Below are positions 51,884-61,322 of a stretch of DNA of 64,000 nt, one piece after another; position 1 is the stretch's first letter; each line of letters begins with the position of its first letter. The DNA is from Tautonia plasticadhaerens (GTDB taxonomy: Bacteria > Planctomycetota > Planctomycetia > Isosphaerales > Isosphaeraceae): contig NZ_CP036426.1 of NCBI RefSeq assembly GCF_007752535.1, positions 3,100,001-3,164,000 of the forward strand, read 5' to 3'. The notes under the pieces are model-generated. The model worked only from the letters and a program-made list of their open reading frames with translations, ran no database searches and was not told where the DNA came from. The position numbers and the translations under genes were made by a program.

Positions 51884-52872
51884 GAGGACCTCCCGATCCC
51901 GGCGGCCCTCCGCAGGGCGCGGACGATGACCCGCCTCGCCAGCTCGATCTTGAACGTGTTGTGGCCGAAGCCGGCGGCGCCCGTCAGCGCCGCTTCGGCG
52001 GCCCTCCGGAAGGCGTCGTCGTCAGGTTGCTGGCCCCGCAGCAGGGCCTCAGCCTCGGCGACACGCCACGGCTTGTGCGCCACGCCGCCGAGGGCCAGTC
52101 GTGCCTCGGCGATCCGGCCGCCGTCGATCTCCAGCGCCGCGGCGGCCGAGGCCAGCGCGAAGGCGTAGGAGTGGCGGTCGCGGGCCTTGACGTAGGCGTG
52201 GTGGTCGGGGAACCCCTTCGCGGGCAACTCGACGGCCGTGATCAGCTCGCCGGGCCCGAGGTTCGAATCTATTTGAGGCGAGTCGCCGGGCAGGCGGTGG
52301 AACTCGGCGAGGGGGATCGACCGCGCCCCAGACGGGCCCTCGACCTGCACGACCGCCTCCAGGGCGGCCAGGGCGACGCACATGTCCGAGGGGTGGGTGG
52401 CGATGCAGTGCTCGCTCGTCCCGAGGATCGCGTGGTTGCGGTTGAACCCGTCGATCGCCGAGCAGCCGGCCCCGGGGTCACGCTTGTTGCAGGGCGTGGC
52501 GACGTCGTAGAAGTAGTAGCACCGGGTGCGTTGCAGGAGGTTCCCGCCCGTGGTTGCCATGTTGCGGAGCTGGGGCGAGGCGCCGGCAAGGATGGCCTCG
52601 GCGAGCAGGGGATACCGCAATTCGACCAGCGGGTGGGCGGCCACGTCGGCGTTCGTGACCAACGCCCCGATTCGAAGGCCGCCGTCGTGCTCCGCCACCT
52701 CGTGCAGCGGGAGGCCGTTGACGTCGACCAGCCGGACGGGTCGCTCGACCCCCGCCTTCATCAGGTCGAGCAGGTTCGTCCCGCCTCCGATGAACCGCGT
52801 GCCGTCGCCCCGCGTCGCCTCGCCCACGGCCGAGGCCACGTCGTCGACGCGCACGAACAAGAAGGGGTTCAT
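51880..52872 (-). CDS. paoB: Molybdenum hydroxylase FAD/[4Fe-4S] subunit (PaoB-like)
   Basis: A 330-residue FAD subunit with [20 protein letters not shown] and [20 protein letters not shown], both FAD-binding motifs. An insertion follows with four Cys: [20 protein letters not shown], then CSAIDG and [12 protein letters not shown], as in PaoB where they bind an extra [4Fe-4S] cluster. That cluster is characteristic of PaoABC and 4-hydroxybenzoyl-CoA reductase-like enzymes. The ATG at 52872 overlaps the 2Fe-2S subunit stop by 4 bases. All three genes are thus translationally coupled. Confidence 0.9.
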   Translation of the reverse strand: MNPFLFVRVDDVASAVGEATRGDGTRFIGGGTNLLDLMKAGVERPVRLVDVNGLPLHEVAEHDGGLRIGALVTNADVAAHPLVELRYPLLAEAILAGASPQLRNMATTGGNLLQRTRCYYFYDVATPCNKRDPGAGCSAIDGFNRNHAILGTSEHCIATHPSDMCVALAALEAVVQVEGPSGARSIPLAEFHRLPGDSPQIDSNLGPGELITAVELPAKGFPDHHAYVKARDRHSYAFALASAAAALEIDGGRIAEARLALGGVAHKPWRVAEAEALLRGQQPDDDAFRRAAEAALTGAAGFGHNTFKIELARRVIVRALRRAAGIGRSS

Positions 52873-53405
52873 CGACGTGCCTCCCCCGCCATCTCCCCCA
52901 TCGCCTGCTCGACGGCCGAGAGGATGTTCACGTAGGCGCCGCAGCGGCAGATGTTGCCGCTCATCTGCTCGCGGATCTCGTCGGCCGACCGGGCCCGTCC
53001 CTCGGCGATCATCCCCAAGGCGGAGCAGATCTGCCCCGGCGTGCAGTAGCCGCACTGGTAGGCGTCGCGGTCGAGGAAAGCCTGCTGCATCGGGTGCAGC
53101 TCGTCGGGGCCGGCGAGGCCCTCGATGGTCGTCACCTCGGCGCCGTCCTTCATGACGACGAGCGTCAGGCAGGAGTTGATCCGACGGCCGTCGACCAACA
53201 CGGTGCAGGACCCGCACTGGCCGTGATCGCACCCCTTCTTCGTGCCGGTCAGGTCCAGGTGCTCGCGCAGGGCGTCCAGCAGCGTCGTCCACGGCGCGAC
53301 GTCGAGTTGCCGCTCGACGCCGTTGACCCGCAGGACGACCGAGCACCGCTCCGACGCCGAGGGGCCGGCCCCCGCGGGCGCCCCGTCCTCGTTGCGATGG
53401 TCCAT
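52869..53405 (-). CDS. paoA: Molybdenum hydroxylase 2Fe-2S subunit (PaoA-like)
   Basis: A 178-residue iron-sulfur subunit. The plant-ferredoxin-type cluster is bound by [20 protein letters not shown] plus C, and the second cluster by [12 protein letters not shown] and [12 protein letters not shown] take ATG 53405 ([12 protein letters not shown]); a GTG at 53459 would add 18 residues that are not a signal peptide, although E. coli PaoA has a Tat leader. With no leader, this complex would be cytoplasmic. It is the first gene of the coupled paoABC set, 115 bases after the P450 gene. Confidence 0.9.
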   Translation of the reverse strand: MDHRNEDGAPAGAGPSASERCSVVLRVNGVERQLDVAPWTTLLDALREHLDLTGTKKGCDHGQCGSCTVLVDGRRINSCLTLVVMKDGAEVTTIEGLAGPDELHPMQQAFLDRDAYQCGYCTPGQICSALGMIAEGRARSADEIREQMSGNICRCGAYVNILSAVEQAMGEMAGEARR

Positions 53406-53520
53406 GAAAGCCTCGGCGTAGATGGCCCGCGAAGCGGCCCGGATGGCGACGCCCGTCACCCCGCCCGTCGCGGGGCGAATTCATCGAAGGGCCGGCAAAT
53501 GACGTGCCTCGCGACCGGCA

Positions 53521-54771
53521 TCATCCGGCCTCCCGGGCCTCCTCGATGACGAACCGGCTCCGCGGCAGGGCCGGGAGCCTCGATCGCTCGATCTGCAGGT
53601 CCTGCCCCGGCACCCGATAGGTGATCCGCCGGGCGAGGAGATCCACCGCCACCTTCGTCAGCTCGATGGTGATCCACTCGCCCGCGCAGCGGTGGTCCCG
53701 GAAGTGGTCGCCGCCGCCCTGCGGGATGAGCTCGAAGGGGCCCACCTCACGCCCCCGGAAGCGATCCGGCCGGAACTCCTCCGGGTCGTCCCAGAGCCGG
53801 GCATCGTGGTCGGTGCCGTGCAGGTCGAGCATGACCAGCCGCCCGCCGGGGAATCGGTAGCCCTTCCACTCGAAGTCGTGCCGCACCCGAGCCGCGACGG
53901 CGGGGAAGAAGGGATAGAACCGCCGGACCTCCTGAACGAACCACTCGTCGTGGCCGGCCTCGCCGGCCCGGAGCCTCGCCCGGCAGCCCGGATGCCGGTG
54001 CAGCGCCAGGGCGGCGAAGGTGACGTAGACGGCGATGGCGACGGTCGGCCTCAGGACGTTCAGCAGCTCGACGGCGGCCTCGTGGCGGCCGAGGAGAGCC
54101 CCGCCCGGGTCCCGATGCCGCGCGATGATGTGGGCGGCACTCGACTCCGGCGGGTCGAGGCGACCGGCACGGACCCGGTCGATGATGCCGCCGGCCCAGG
54201 CGTTTGCCCGCTTGCGGTTCACGCGGGCCCACCAGTGCCCCGGCCCGACGAGGCTCCCCTGGTCGAACAACGCGGTCAGTTCCCTCGTCCGCTTCGGGAC
54301 CTCGGACTCATCGAGCGGGAGCCCGGCCCACGCGCAGACGGCCCGGGTCAGCACCTCACTCGCCTCGTCGTACAGCACGACCCGACCCCTCGACGCCCAC
54401 CGTCGCGAGGCGCGTCGCCATTCGTCGCCCGTCCGGCCGGCGAGGTCGGCGATCCGTCCCGGGGTCATCAGGGACATGAACATCGCCTTGCGGTGGCGGT
54501 GTGCCTCGCCGTCCAGGCCCTGCACGCCCCCGCGGCCGAACAGCGTCTTCTGAACCCGACCGGGCGGTGCCCCCCGCCTGATGAAGCGGTCGGGGTCGTA
54601 GAACAGGGCGGCCGCCTCCCGGCCCGTCATGCAGATGGTCCGCCGCAGGAAGAGCCGGGCCTCGAAGAGGTCGGAACCGTGGCGGCGGCACCGCTCGGGG
54701 ATGAATCCGTAGGGGTCCCGGAGCAAGGCGATCGAACTCTCCGGGCTCCGGTCGCGCGGGATCATTGGCAT
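53521..54771 (-). CDS. CYP152-type cytochrome P450 (fatty acid peroxygenase)
   Basis: A 416-residue P450 whose haem Cys lies in HRCAGEWITIELTK (C362, matching C363 of the Bacillus enzyme). The preceding block is FELIPQGGGDHFRDHRC. The I-helix reads LLNVLRPTVAIAVYVTFAAL, where the Arg replaces the usual acid/alcohol pair and binds the fatty-acid carboxylate. These are the diagnostic features of CYP152 peroxygenases, which use H2O2 directly to alpha- or beta-hydroxylate fatty acids or to make terminal alkenes. ATG 54771 gives the family length; a GTG at 54807 is possible. The adjacent upstream gene encodes a possible H2O2 source. Confidence 0.92.
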   Translation of the reverse strand: MPMIPRDRSPESSIALLRDPYGFIPERCRRHGSDLFEARLFLRRTICMTGREAAALFYDPDRFIRRGAPPGRVQKTLFGRGGVQGLDGEAHRHRKAMFMSLMTPGRIADLAGRTGDEWRRASRRWASRGRVVLYDEASEVLTRAVCAWAGLPLDESEVPKRTRELTALFDQGSLVGPGHWWARVNRKRANAWAGGIIDRVRAGRLDPPESSAAHIIARHRDPGGALLGRHEAAVELLNVLRPTVAIAVYVTFAALALHRHPGCRARLRAGEAGHDEWFVQEVRRFYPFFPAVAARVRHDFEWKGYRFPGGRLVMLDLHGTDHDARLWDDPEEFRPDRFRGREVGPFELIPQGGGDHFRDHRCAGEWITIELTKVAVDLLARRITYRVPGQDLQIERSRLPALPRSRFVIEEAREAG

Positions 54772-54813
54772 CGGGCCGTCCTTGAAGTTGGGGAAGTGCC
54801 CCCTCACGTCCGA

Positions 54814-56022
54814 TCAGGGTACGGTCGCCGACGGATCGGATCGGGACTCGACCAGGTGCCCTCGGCCGAGCTCGGCGAACGAGGCGCAGCCGCTGAGGCC
54901 GAGCGTCAGGTCGATGTCGGCCTCGAGGTTCGCCAGCACATCCCGGACCCCTTGCTCGCCGCCCACGGCCAGGCCATAGCAATAGGGGCGGCCCAGCAGC
55001 ACGCAGCGAGCCCCCAGGGCCATCGCCTTGAGCACGTCGGCCCCCCGGCGGATGCCCCCGTCGAACAGGACGGCCGCCCGATCGCCCACCGCATCCACCA
55101 CGCCGGGCAGGGCGTCCAGGGCCGCGACCGCCCCGTCGAGCTGGCGGCCCCCGTGGTTGGACACGACGACGCCGGCCGCCCCTTGGTCGACGGCCCGCCG
55201 CGCGTCGTCGGGGTGGAGCACGCCCTTCAGGAGGATCGGCAGCCGAGTCGCCTCGCGCAGCCGCGCCAGGTCGGCCCAGGTGCGCGACGGGTCGGAGAAC
55301 ACGTGGGCGAAGTGCTCGAAGGCCCTCCCCGGCTCCCGCACCGGGTCGACGCCGGCCTCGGCCCGGAAGACCGGGTCGCTATAGTAGTTGGCCACCCCCT
55401 CGCCGCGGAGGAAGGGCAGGTAGGCATGCTGGAGGTCGCGCTCCCTCCAGGAGAGCAGGTAGGTATCCAGCGTCACGACGACGGCCCTGTAGCCGGCGGC
55501 CTCGGCCCGCCGGAGGAAGCTGGCGGCCAGCTCGTCGCTTCGGGGCCAGTAGAGCTGGAACCAGCGGGGGGCGTCGCCCATGGCGGCGGCCACCTCCTCG
55601 ATCGTCCTCGACGACGCGGTGCTGAGGATCATCGGGACGCCCAGCGCCGCGGCCGCGCGGGCGACGGCAAGTTCGGCCTGCTCGTGCAGGATCGACTGGA
55701 CGCCGATCGGGGCGAGCATCAGCGGGGCGGGCAGCCGCATCCCAAGCACCTCGACGCCGGTGTCGCGCCGGGAGACGTCGCGGAGCATGCGTGGGACGAT
55801 CCGACGGCGGCGGAAGGCCTCGCGGTTGGACCGCATGGTCTCCTCGGCGCCCGCCCCGCCGGCCAGGTAGCCGAAGGCCTCGGGGGCGAGCACCTCCTCG
55901 GCCCGGCGGGCGAGCTCATCGACCGAGATGGGGTGGGCCGGCGCCCGACCCTGCAGGCCCGCCTCATAGATCTGGAATTGTCGCTTGATTCCCGGCGAGA
56001 GGAGGGGGTTCGACTCGGTCAT
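54814..56022 (-). CDS. FMN-dependent alpha-hydroxy-acid oxidase / lactate 2-monooxygenase-like
   Basis: A 402-residue (S)-2-hydroxy-acid oxidase family member. FMN and substrate sites: GYLAGGAGAEETMRSNREAF, LMLAPIGVQSILHEQAELAV, RWFQLYWPRSDELA, LPILLKGVLHPDDARRAVDQ, VVVSNHGGRQLDGAVAALDA (active-site His290 and Arg) and VLFDGGIRRGADVLKAMALG. The ILSTASSRTIEEVAAAMGDA region is typical of the lactate 2-monooxygenase branch. Such enzymes oxidise 2-hydroxy acids to 2-keto acids with release of H2O2, or to the acid shorter by one carbon. Start 56022 overlaps the stop of the DNA polymerase frame by 4 bases (ATGA). The P450 gene follows 42 bases later. Confidence 0.9.
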   Translation of the reverse strand: MTESNPLLSPGIKRQFQIYEAGLQGRAPAHPISVDELARRAEEVLAPEAFGYLAGGAGAEETMRSNREAFRRRRIVPRMLRDVSRRDTGVEVLGMRLPAPLMLAPIGVQSILHEQAELAVARAAAALGVPMILSTASSRTIEEVAAAMGDAPRWFQLYWPRSDELAASFLRRAEAAGYRAVVVTLDTYLLSWRERDLQHAYLPFLRGEGVANYYSDPVFRAEAGVDPVREPGRAFEHFAHVFSDPSRTWADLARLREATRLPILLKGVLHPDDARRAVDQGAAGVVVSNHGGRQLDGAVAALDALPGVVDAVGDRAAVLFDGGIRRGADVLKAMALGARCVLLGRPYCYGLAVGGEQGVRDVLANLEADIDLTLGLSGCASFAELGRGHLVESRSDPSATVP

Positions 56023-58742
56023 CTCGGACCTCGGCCAACGAGTGCGATGGTTCTGGGCCACTCGGCCGTCGACACCGGGTGCCAATCCGATGCCGGCCTC
56101 CCTGGCCGTGGGCCGCACCAACATGCTGCGATGAAACTCCGGAGTCGCCCTCCCGTGAACCTTCTCCCGGAAGTACGGACCGCTGCCACCTCTCGGTTCC
56201 GGAAGGGGCCACTGCCATGCGCGACCGGCCTGCTCGCTGCCCCCAGCGCGACCGAGACTCGCCCCGTCGTGGGACCTGCCCCCGTCCGATCGGGGCCCCT
56301 CGTCCCCCCGGCTGTCGGCCGACCCGTCCCCCGGCCTGTCGGCCGTTGCGACACCCGTCGTGGCCCCCTCCCTGTCCCCCGGCCCGTCGCGGCTCGCGGC
56401 CCATCTCGTGCCGCCGGCGGGGGCGATTCGGCCACCGCCGACGGGCGGAGAGCCGGAAGGACATCTTCCAGGCACTCCCCGGTGTGGTCGCCGGTCGGCG
56501 GGCCGCAGGTGTTCGGAGGGCTCCGTTCAGGCGGCCACCGCCGGGGTGGCGCCTCCCCCCAGGGCAACACTCGGTCCCCCTCGACCACCAGCTCCGCCTC
56601 CTTGGACCACCGACGCCCCACCTCCGACTCCACGGCGATCGGGATGCCCGGGCAGACCTCGGCCATCGAGTCGATCGCGATGGACTCCACCGCCCGCACC
56701 TCCGCCAGCGGCACATAGCCGCCCCGGTCGGGCAGCTCGACCAGGAATTCATCGTGGACGAATCCCACGGTCCTGAAACCGGCGCGGTGGAGGTTGCAGA
56801 GGGCCAGCTTGGCCCCGTCGGCCGCCAGGCACTGGAAGGGGGTGTTGCGGCCCTGGCAGAAGATGACGCCGCCGCGGATCCTGCCGCTGGTCGTGGCCAC
56901 CGGGGCCAGGGACAGCCGCCGAACCAGATCCTCGTCCGGCTCCCGCCGCCGGATCGCCGCCCGGAAGTCCGGGTTGCGGTTGAGCGACGCGAGTCCGTCC
57001 CAGACCCGCTCGACCAGCTCGTCGTCGGCAGCTTGGCCCATCAGCACCTCCCGGACCCGGAAGGGCAGCCACCGGGCCTTGCCCCGGCCGGCCAGCCGGG
57101 CGACGACCTCGTCGCGGCCGCGCCCCAGGTTCGTCGCCAGCAGGCCCAGATCGTCCGAGTCGAGGTACTGCCCCAGCTCCGGGTAGGTCTCGGTGATGAG
57201 GATCTCCTTGAAGCGGCGGGCCTCGTCCTCGGTCATCGCCACCCCGTACTGGCTCCTGGCGTAGGCCGCCAGGGTCTTCGCGCCGAGCCCGCCGGGGACC
57301 CCGAAATTCACGACCTTCGCCTGCTGCCGCGCACGCTTAAAGGCTGCCGGGTCGGCGGCCTTCATCGCAACCATGCCCTCCATGTCCAACCCGAGGATGC
57401 GGCCGGCGGTGAAGACGTGCGGGTCGATGCCTCCTCGGATCACGTCGGCCAGCACGCTGCGGCCGTACCTCTGCTCGCAGATGTGTGCGAGCGTGCGCAG
57501 CTCGATGGCGGCGTAGTCGAGCTGCAGGAGCAGGTGGCCGGGCGAGGCGACGATCGCCTCGCGGAAGCCGGCCGCCTTGGGCACCTGCTGCACGTTCGGC
57601 CCGGAGCACGACGTGCGGCCGGTAACCACGATGGGATTGTACCGAGGGTAGATGCGGTCGGCGTCCAGGGCCCTGGCGTAGCTGATGAGCTTGCCGGTCC
57701 CCTTCAGGCCGGTCCACGAGCGGACGAACGGGCTGGATTCCGCCAGGTGCTCCCAGTCCTCGGCCCTGGTCGAGACGCCTCCCTTCTCGGCCCGGGGCAG
57801 CTCGACCGCCTCGCCGGTGGCGGCCGCGTGCTCCCTGGCGACCCCGGCGAGGATCTCGACCAGCCGGGCCCCGCTCTGGCTCGGCTGGCCCTTGGCCGTT
57901 CTGATCTGCGTCCCATCCTTCTTGGTCTTGAACAGGCCCGAGGGGAGCAGCTCCCGGTAGTGGCCGTCGAAGGCCGCGTCCAGTTGGGCGCACAGCCGGC
58001 GGACCTGCTCGCGGTCGACGGCCAGGCCTCGGCGCCCGATCGCCTCAAGGGCGATGGCCCCCCGGAGCTGGATGTGGTGGGTCAGCGGCCCGTAACGGCA
58101 GACCAGCTCCTCTGGGACGCGGTGGACGTCCAGGGCGAGCTGCAGCACCCGGTCGATCAGGCTCTCGAAGGCCCAGATCGTGGCGATCGCGTCGGCCACC
58201 GCGTAGGAGAAGAAGCCGGGCTCGATCGCCGGGTCGGCCAGGTCGCGGCCGATCAGCTCGGCGTAGCGGCGGCGGTACGGGTCGTCCTTGCGGAGGTTGA
58301 CGCCGGCCAGCTCCCGGGCCACCGTGCCGAGGTCACGCGGCCGGGGCTCCTCGCCGCGGCGGGCGAGCCGATCCAGCCCGTCGAGCAGGGCCGTGTCCCA
58401 GAGCCGGCCCTCGTCCAGGGCGGCGGCGAGGATCGGGGCGGCGGACGGGTCGTGGGCCTCGATCACGGCGAGGTCGTAGGGCAGGTTGTGGCCGACCAGG
58501 TCCTTGTCGGCGTGGGCGTGGACGAAGTGGCCGACGTCCTCGGCCCGGACGACGACGGTGACGTCGCGGTCCGACGCGGTCAGCAGGGCCAGCCGGGGGA
58601 CGCGGCCGGGCACGATCAGCTCGGTCTCGGTGTCGATGGCGACGGCGCGGCCGGGCAGGGGCGCGACGCCGTCCCAGACGGACCAGGGGAAGTCGTCGCC
58701 GCCGAGGCGGGCGACGCCGGAGGGCAGGGCGCAGGGGCTCAT
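56019..58742 (-). CDS. Family-A DNA polymerase with 3'-5' exonuclease domain
   Basis: A 907-residue protein. The N-terminal exonuclease has AIDTETELIV (D37, E39), LVGHNLPYDLAVIE and FFSYAVADAIATIW. The polymerase has LQLDYAAIELRTLAHICEQR (motif A), RARQQAKVVNFGVPGGLGAK (motif B) and VGFVHDEFLVELP (motif C). The O-helix lacks the usual Tyr of NFGxxYG. About 180 residues after VEGDRVLPWGEAP are Pro/Arg/Gly/Thr-rich with no domain and run up to an ATGA overlap with the oxidase gene. The real protein may once have ended near 56,560. It is not a housekeeping PolA; such polymerases are found on phages and integrative elements. It pairs with the primase-helicase upstream. Confidence 0.88.
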   Translation of the reverse strand: MSPCALPSGVARLGGDDFPWSVWDGVAPLPGRAVAIDTETELIVPGRVPRLALLTASDRDVTVVVRAEDVGHFVHAHADKDLVGHNLPYDLAVIEAHDPSAAPILAAALDEGRLWDTALLDGLDRLARRGEEPRPRDLGTVARELAGVNLRKDDPYRRRYAELIGRDLADPAIEPGFFSYAVADAIATIWAFESLIDRVLQLALDVHRVPEELVCRYGPLTHHIQLRGAIALEAIGRRGLAVDREQVRRLCAQLDAAFDGHYRELLPSGLFKTKKDGTQIRTAKGQPSQSGARLVEILAGVAREHAAATGEAVELPRAEKGGVSTRAEDWEHLAESSPFVRSWTGLKGTGKLISYARALDADRIYPRYNPIVVTGRTSCSGPNVQQVPKAAGFREAIVASPGHLLLQLDYAAIELRTLAHICEQRYGRSVLADVIRGGIDPHVFTAGRILGLDMEGMVAMKAADPAAFKRARQQAKVVNFGVPGGLGAKTLAAYARSQYGVAMTEDEARRFKEILITETYPELGQYLDSDDLGLLATNLGRGRDEVVARLAGRGKARWLPFRVREVLMGQAADDELVERVWDGLASLNRNPDFRAAIRRREPDEDLVRRLSLAPVATTSGRIRGGVIFCQGRNTPFQCLAADGAKLALCNLHRAGFRTVGFVHDEFLVELPDRGGYVPLAEVRAVESIAIDSMAEVCPGIPIAVESEVGRRWSKEAELVVEGDRVLPWGEAPPRRWPPERSPPNTCGPPTGDHTGECLEDVLPALRPSAVAESPPPAARDGPRAATGRGTGRGPRRVSQRPTGRGTGRPTAGGTRGPDRTGAGPTTGRVSVALGAASRPVAHGSGPFRNREVAAVRTSGRRFTGGRLRSFIAACWCGPRPGRPASDWHPVSTAEWPRTIALVGRGPR

Positions 58743-58901
58743 CGGGGTCGGGTTCCGGGGGGTGTGGGACGGGAAACATCGGCGGCCGAGTGTTCCGGGG
58801 CCGGCCGGGCGCCGACGCATGGCGCGGAACACATGGGTTCGTCGCAAGTGATCTGGGTAGTTGGCCTTGGGGCCGAGGCTGGTGTGTGTTCCAGTGTTCC
58901 T

Positions 58902-58920
58902 CTCTCCCCGAAGGGGAGAG
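58902..58920. terminator. Strong hairpin CTCTCCCC-GAA-GGGGAGAG
   Basis: An 8-bp perfect stem with a 3-base loop, extended by GTTCC/GGAAC arms with one bulge, lies between the primase-helicase and polymerase genes. There is no T run on either side. It could be a transcript-end or stabilising hairpin, or a copy of a dispersed palindromic repeat that is common in related genomes. Confidence 0.45.
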
Positions 58921-58983
58921 GGAACTCTGGAGCACTCAGCAGCCCCAGGCGCGGACCGGTCGACGTGGGGAGCGGCGCCCGCC

Positions 58984-61253
58984 TCATCCGGCCGCCGCGG
59001 GCGCCGGCGCCGGCCGCCAGTAGAGCGTGGACCGCCGGGGACCGCTGCGGGACTCGGCCTCGCCCCGGTGCTCGGCTCGCTTGAGGCACTCCAGGACGCG
59101 GGCCTTGCTCAGGCCCGCCTCCTGGCCCCGCTCGATCAGCGCCCGGACGTTGGCCGTCGCGTCGGCGCCGAGCGGCAGGACCGCGTCGAGGAACAGCGCG
59201 TCGTCCTCGGCCTCCCGGGCCCCCCGGGCCGCCTCCTGCTCGTCCTGCCGGGCGGCCCCGACGGCCCGGCAGGTCACCAGCCCGCCGGGGGCCAGGGAGA
59301 ACTCCCGGGACCACGGCTCGATCCCCCGGCCCCGGCCGCGCAGCTCGCCGACCTCCTCACCTTCGGGCCGGCCGGCCTTGAGGATCAGGTCCACGCCGCC
59401 CTGCCATTGCGCCGACCCCATCGCGTCGCTGCTGGCCTTGGACGAGTGGCAGATCAGCACCACGGCCCAGCCGGTGGCTGCGGCGATCGCCCGCAGGTCA
59501 TCGGTCACCTGGCTGACATCCACAGAATTGTTCAACAATGACGAGTCGGCAAATCGCCTGCCGAAGGCGGCGATGAGCGTGTCGATGACCAGGATGCCCG
59601 TGGCGTGGACGCCGCGGGCCTTGATCTCCTCGACCTTGGCGATCACGTAGCTGGACCGCAGCGGGGTGCCGTTCTTGCGGAGCTTGTCCTGGTCGACGAC
59701 GTGCAACAGCGGCCGGGCCTGCTCGGCGGTGACGCCCCGGGCCGCCAGCATCCGCCGCACCGTCCCGGCGAAGTACGCCGGGCGATTCTCATAGTCCAGG
59801 TAGAGGACCGGGCAGGGCGTCGTGTCGAACTCGTCCAGCCAGGGCTGGCCGGCGACCACGCCGGTGTCAGGTGGGCCATCAGCGTGCTCTTGCCCACCTT
59901 CTCCCGGGCCACCAGCAGCGTCACCCCGCCGGCCTGCACGGCCCGGTCGACCAGGAAGACGTCCGGGTCGGCGTCGGCCCGGGCGAAGAAGTCCACGCAG
60001 TCGAGCACGTCGTCGACCTCGTCGTCGCGGGCCGAGGCCGCGGCGTCGTAGAGCCGGGTGGCCTGTGCCCAGCTCGCCGAGGCCAGGGCGTCGCACGTGT
60101 CCGTGCGGCGGGCAGTCCGCCGGTCGTAGACCCACGTCCCCAGCCGCTGGCAGCAGGGGCAGTCGGAACGGGCCTTCCAGCCCCGGGCGTCGCCCTGGGC
60201 GGCGAGGATCGGGATGCCCCGGCCCCGCAGGTCGGCCTCCAGGGCGGCGTCCTCCTCGTCGGGCGTCGGCCAGACGACCGCCAGCGAGGCGGCCGGCGGG
60301 CCCGGCGAATCCGGCGAGTCGGCGGGGGCCGCCGCGGTCGCCGGCATCGCCGGGGCCGCCGCGACCAGCTCCCGCAGCCGCTCGGCCGTGCCGCCGGCGG
60401 CGACCCAGTCGACCAGGTCGCCACGATCCGTCAGGTCCGGCAGCGCCAGCAGCCTCACCGTCGGGGCCGGGTCGAGCCGCGCCAGCAGCCCGGCGACGGC
60501 CGATGCGTACGCCCGGCCGTCCGAGTCATTGTCGGGGCAGATCGTGACGAGCTTGCCCGCGAGCGGGGCCCAATCGCTCTTTCGAGCCGACTTGGCCCCG
60601 TGGGCCGACGTGCAGGCCACCAGGCCCAGGCGTCGGGCGGCCTCGGCCGCCTTCTCGCCCTCGACCACGAGCACCTCGGCCGCGTCGGCCAGCTCCGGGA
60701 GCCGGTAGAGCGGCAGCGGACCTGCCGGGTCGCCGGCGTACCAGCGGCCGTCGGCCCCCCGGTGGAAGGGCCGGTACGACTTGGGCCGCTTGGCCCCCGG
60801 GTCGGGGTCGGCCGCGTCGGCGGGCTCGAACCGGTAGATCCGCATGGCCTCCTCGCCGTCGGCGTCGCGGTAGGCCCAGCGGGCCACCCAGCCCCAGCCG
60901 TCGGCGACCCGCAGGGCGTCCGCCGCGTCGTCGGCCTCGGCGTACCCCTTGCGGTCCGCCTTCGGCCGGGCCGCCCGGGGCGTGCCCGGCCGGGGGGTCG
61001 GGGTCATCGGTGCGGCCCCGGCCGGGCCGTGCTCGACGCCGCAGCCGCAGGGGTCGCCCAGGCGGTGGGCGAACCCCTCAATCTGCTCGATGCGGTCCAG
61101 CCCGCCGGCGTGCTCCTCCCGAGTGCAGAACGCGGTCGTGCCGTCGTGGTGCACGAAGCCGAAGCAGCGGACCCCCCGTCCCGGGGGGTCCTCCACGGCG
61201 CCGCCGCAGACCGGACAGCGGCGGCCGTTGCTGTAGCGCTGGCCTCTGCCCAC
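58984..61253 (-). pseudogene. TOPRIM primase - RecA-like helicase, frameshifted near 59,870
   Basis: The first frame (61253 down) has an N-terminal zinc finger (CPVCGGAVEDPPGRG...CFGFVHHDG), a TOPRIM domain with VLVVEGEKAAEAARRLG and ICPDNDSDGRAYA, a second zinc pair (CPCCQRLGTWVYDR), and the helicase P-loop VAREKVGKSTLMAHL. Right after the P-loop, near 59,870, the frame shifts. The other frame continues PCPVLYLDYENRPAYFAGTV, GILVIDTLIAAFGRRFADSS (Walker B), WAVVLICHSSKASSDAMGSA and a C-terminal winged region to 58984. Joined, it is about 755 residues, a replicative primase-helicase of phage/plasmid type. A single indel separates it from function. GTG 61253 follows GGAT. Confidence 0.8.
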
Positions 61254-61322
61254 CGGGCATCCTTCGCCATCAATAATTCATTCATAAGTGCTCATGTTTT
61301 CTGACTGGATTGGCGTCGAGGT

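Noticed and set aside
54814-56475. N-terminally extended alpha-hydroxy-acid oxidase of 553 residues
   Set aside because: The added 151 residues are low-complexity and overlap the polymerase tail; the family begins at MTESNPLLSPG (56022).
56019-58742. Chromosomal DNA polymerase I
   Set aside because: No 5'-3' exonuclease domain, a divergent O-helix and neighbours from an integrative element indicate a mobile-element polymerase.
49070-59084. Very long plus-strand open frames (over 1,000 codons) opposite the pao, P450 and polymerase genes
   Set aside because: They are antisense shadows caused by high GC content; they show no domain, have biased composition, and the minus-strand genes explain the region.
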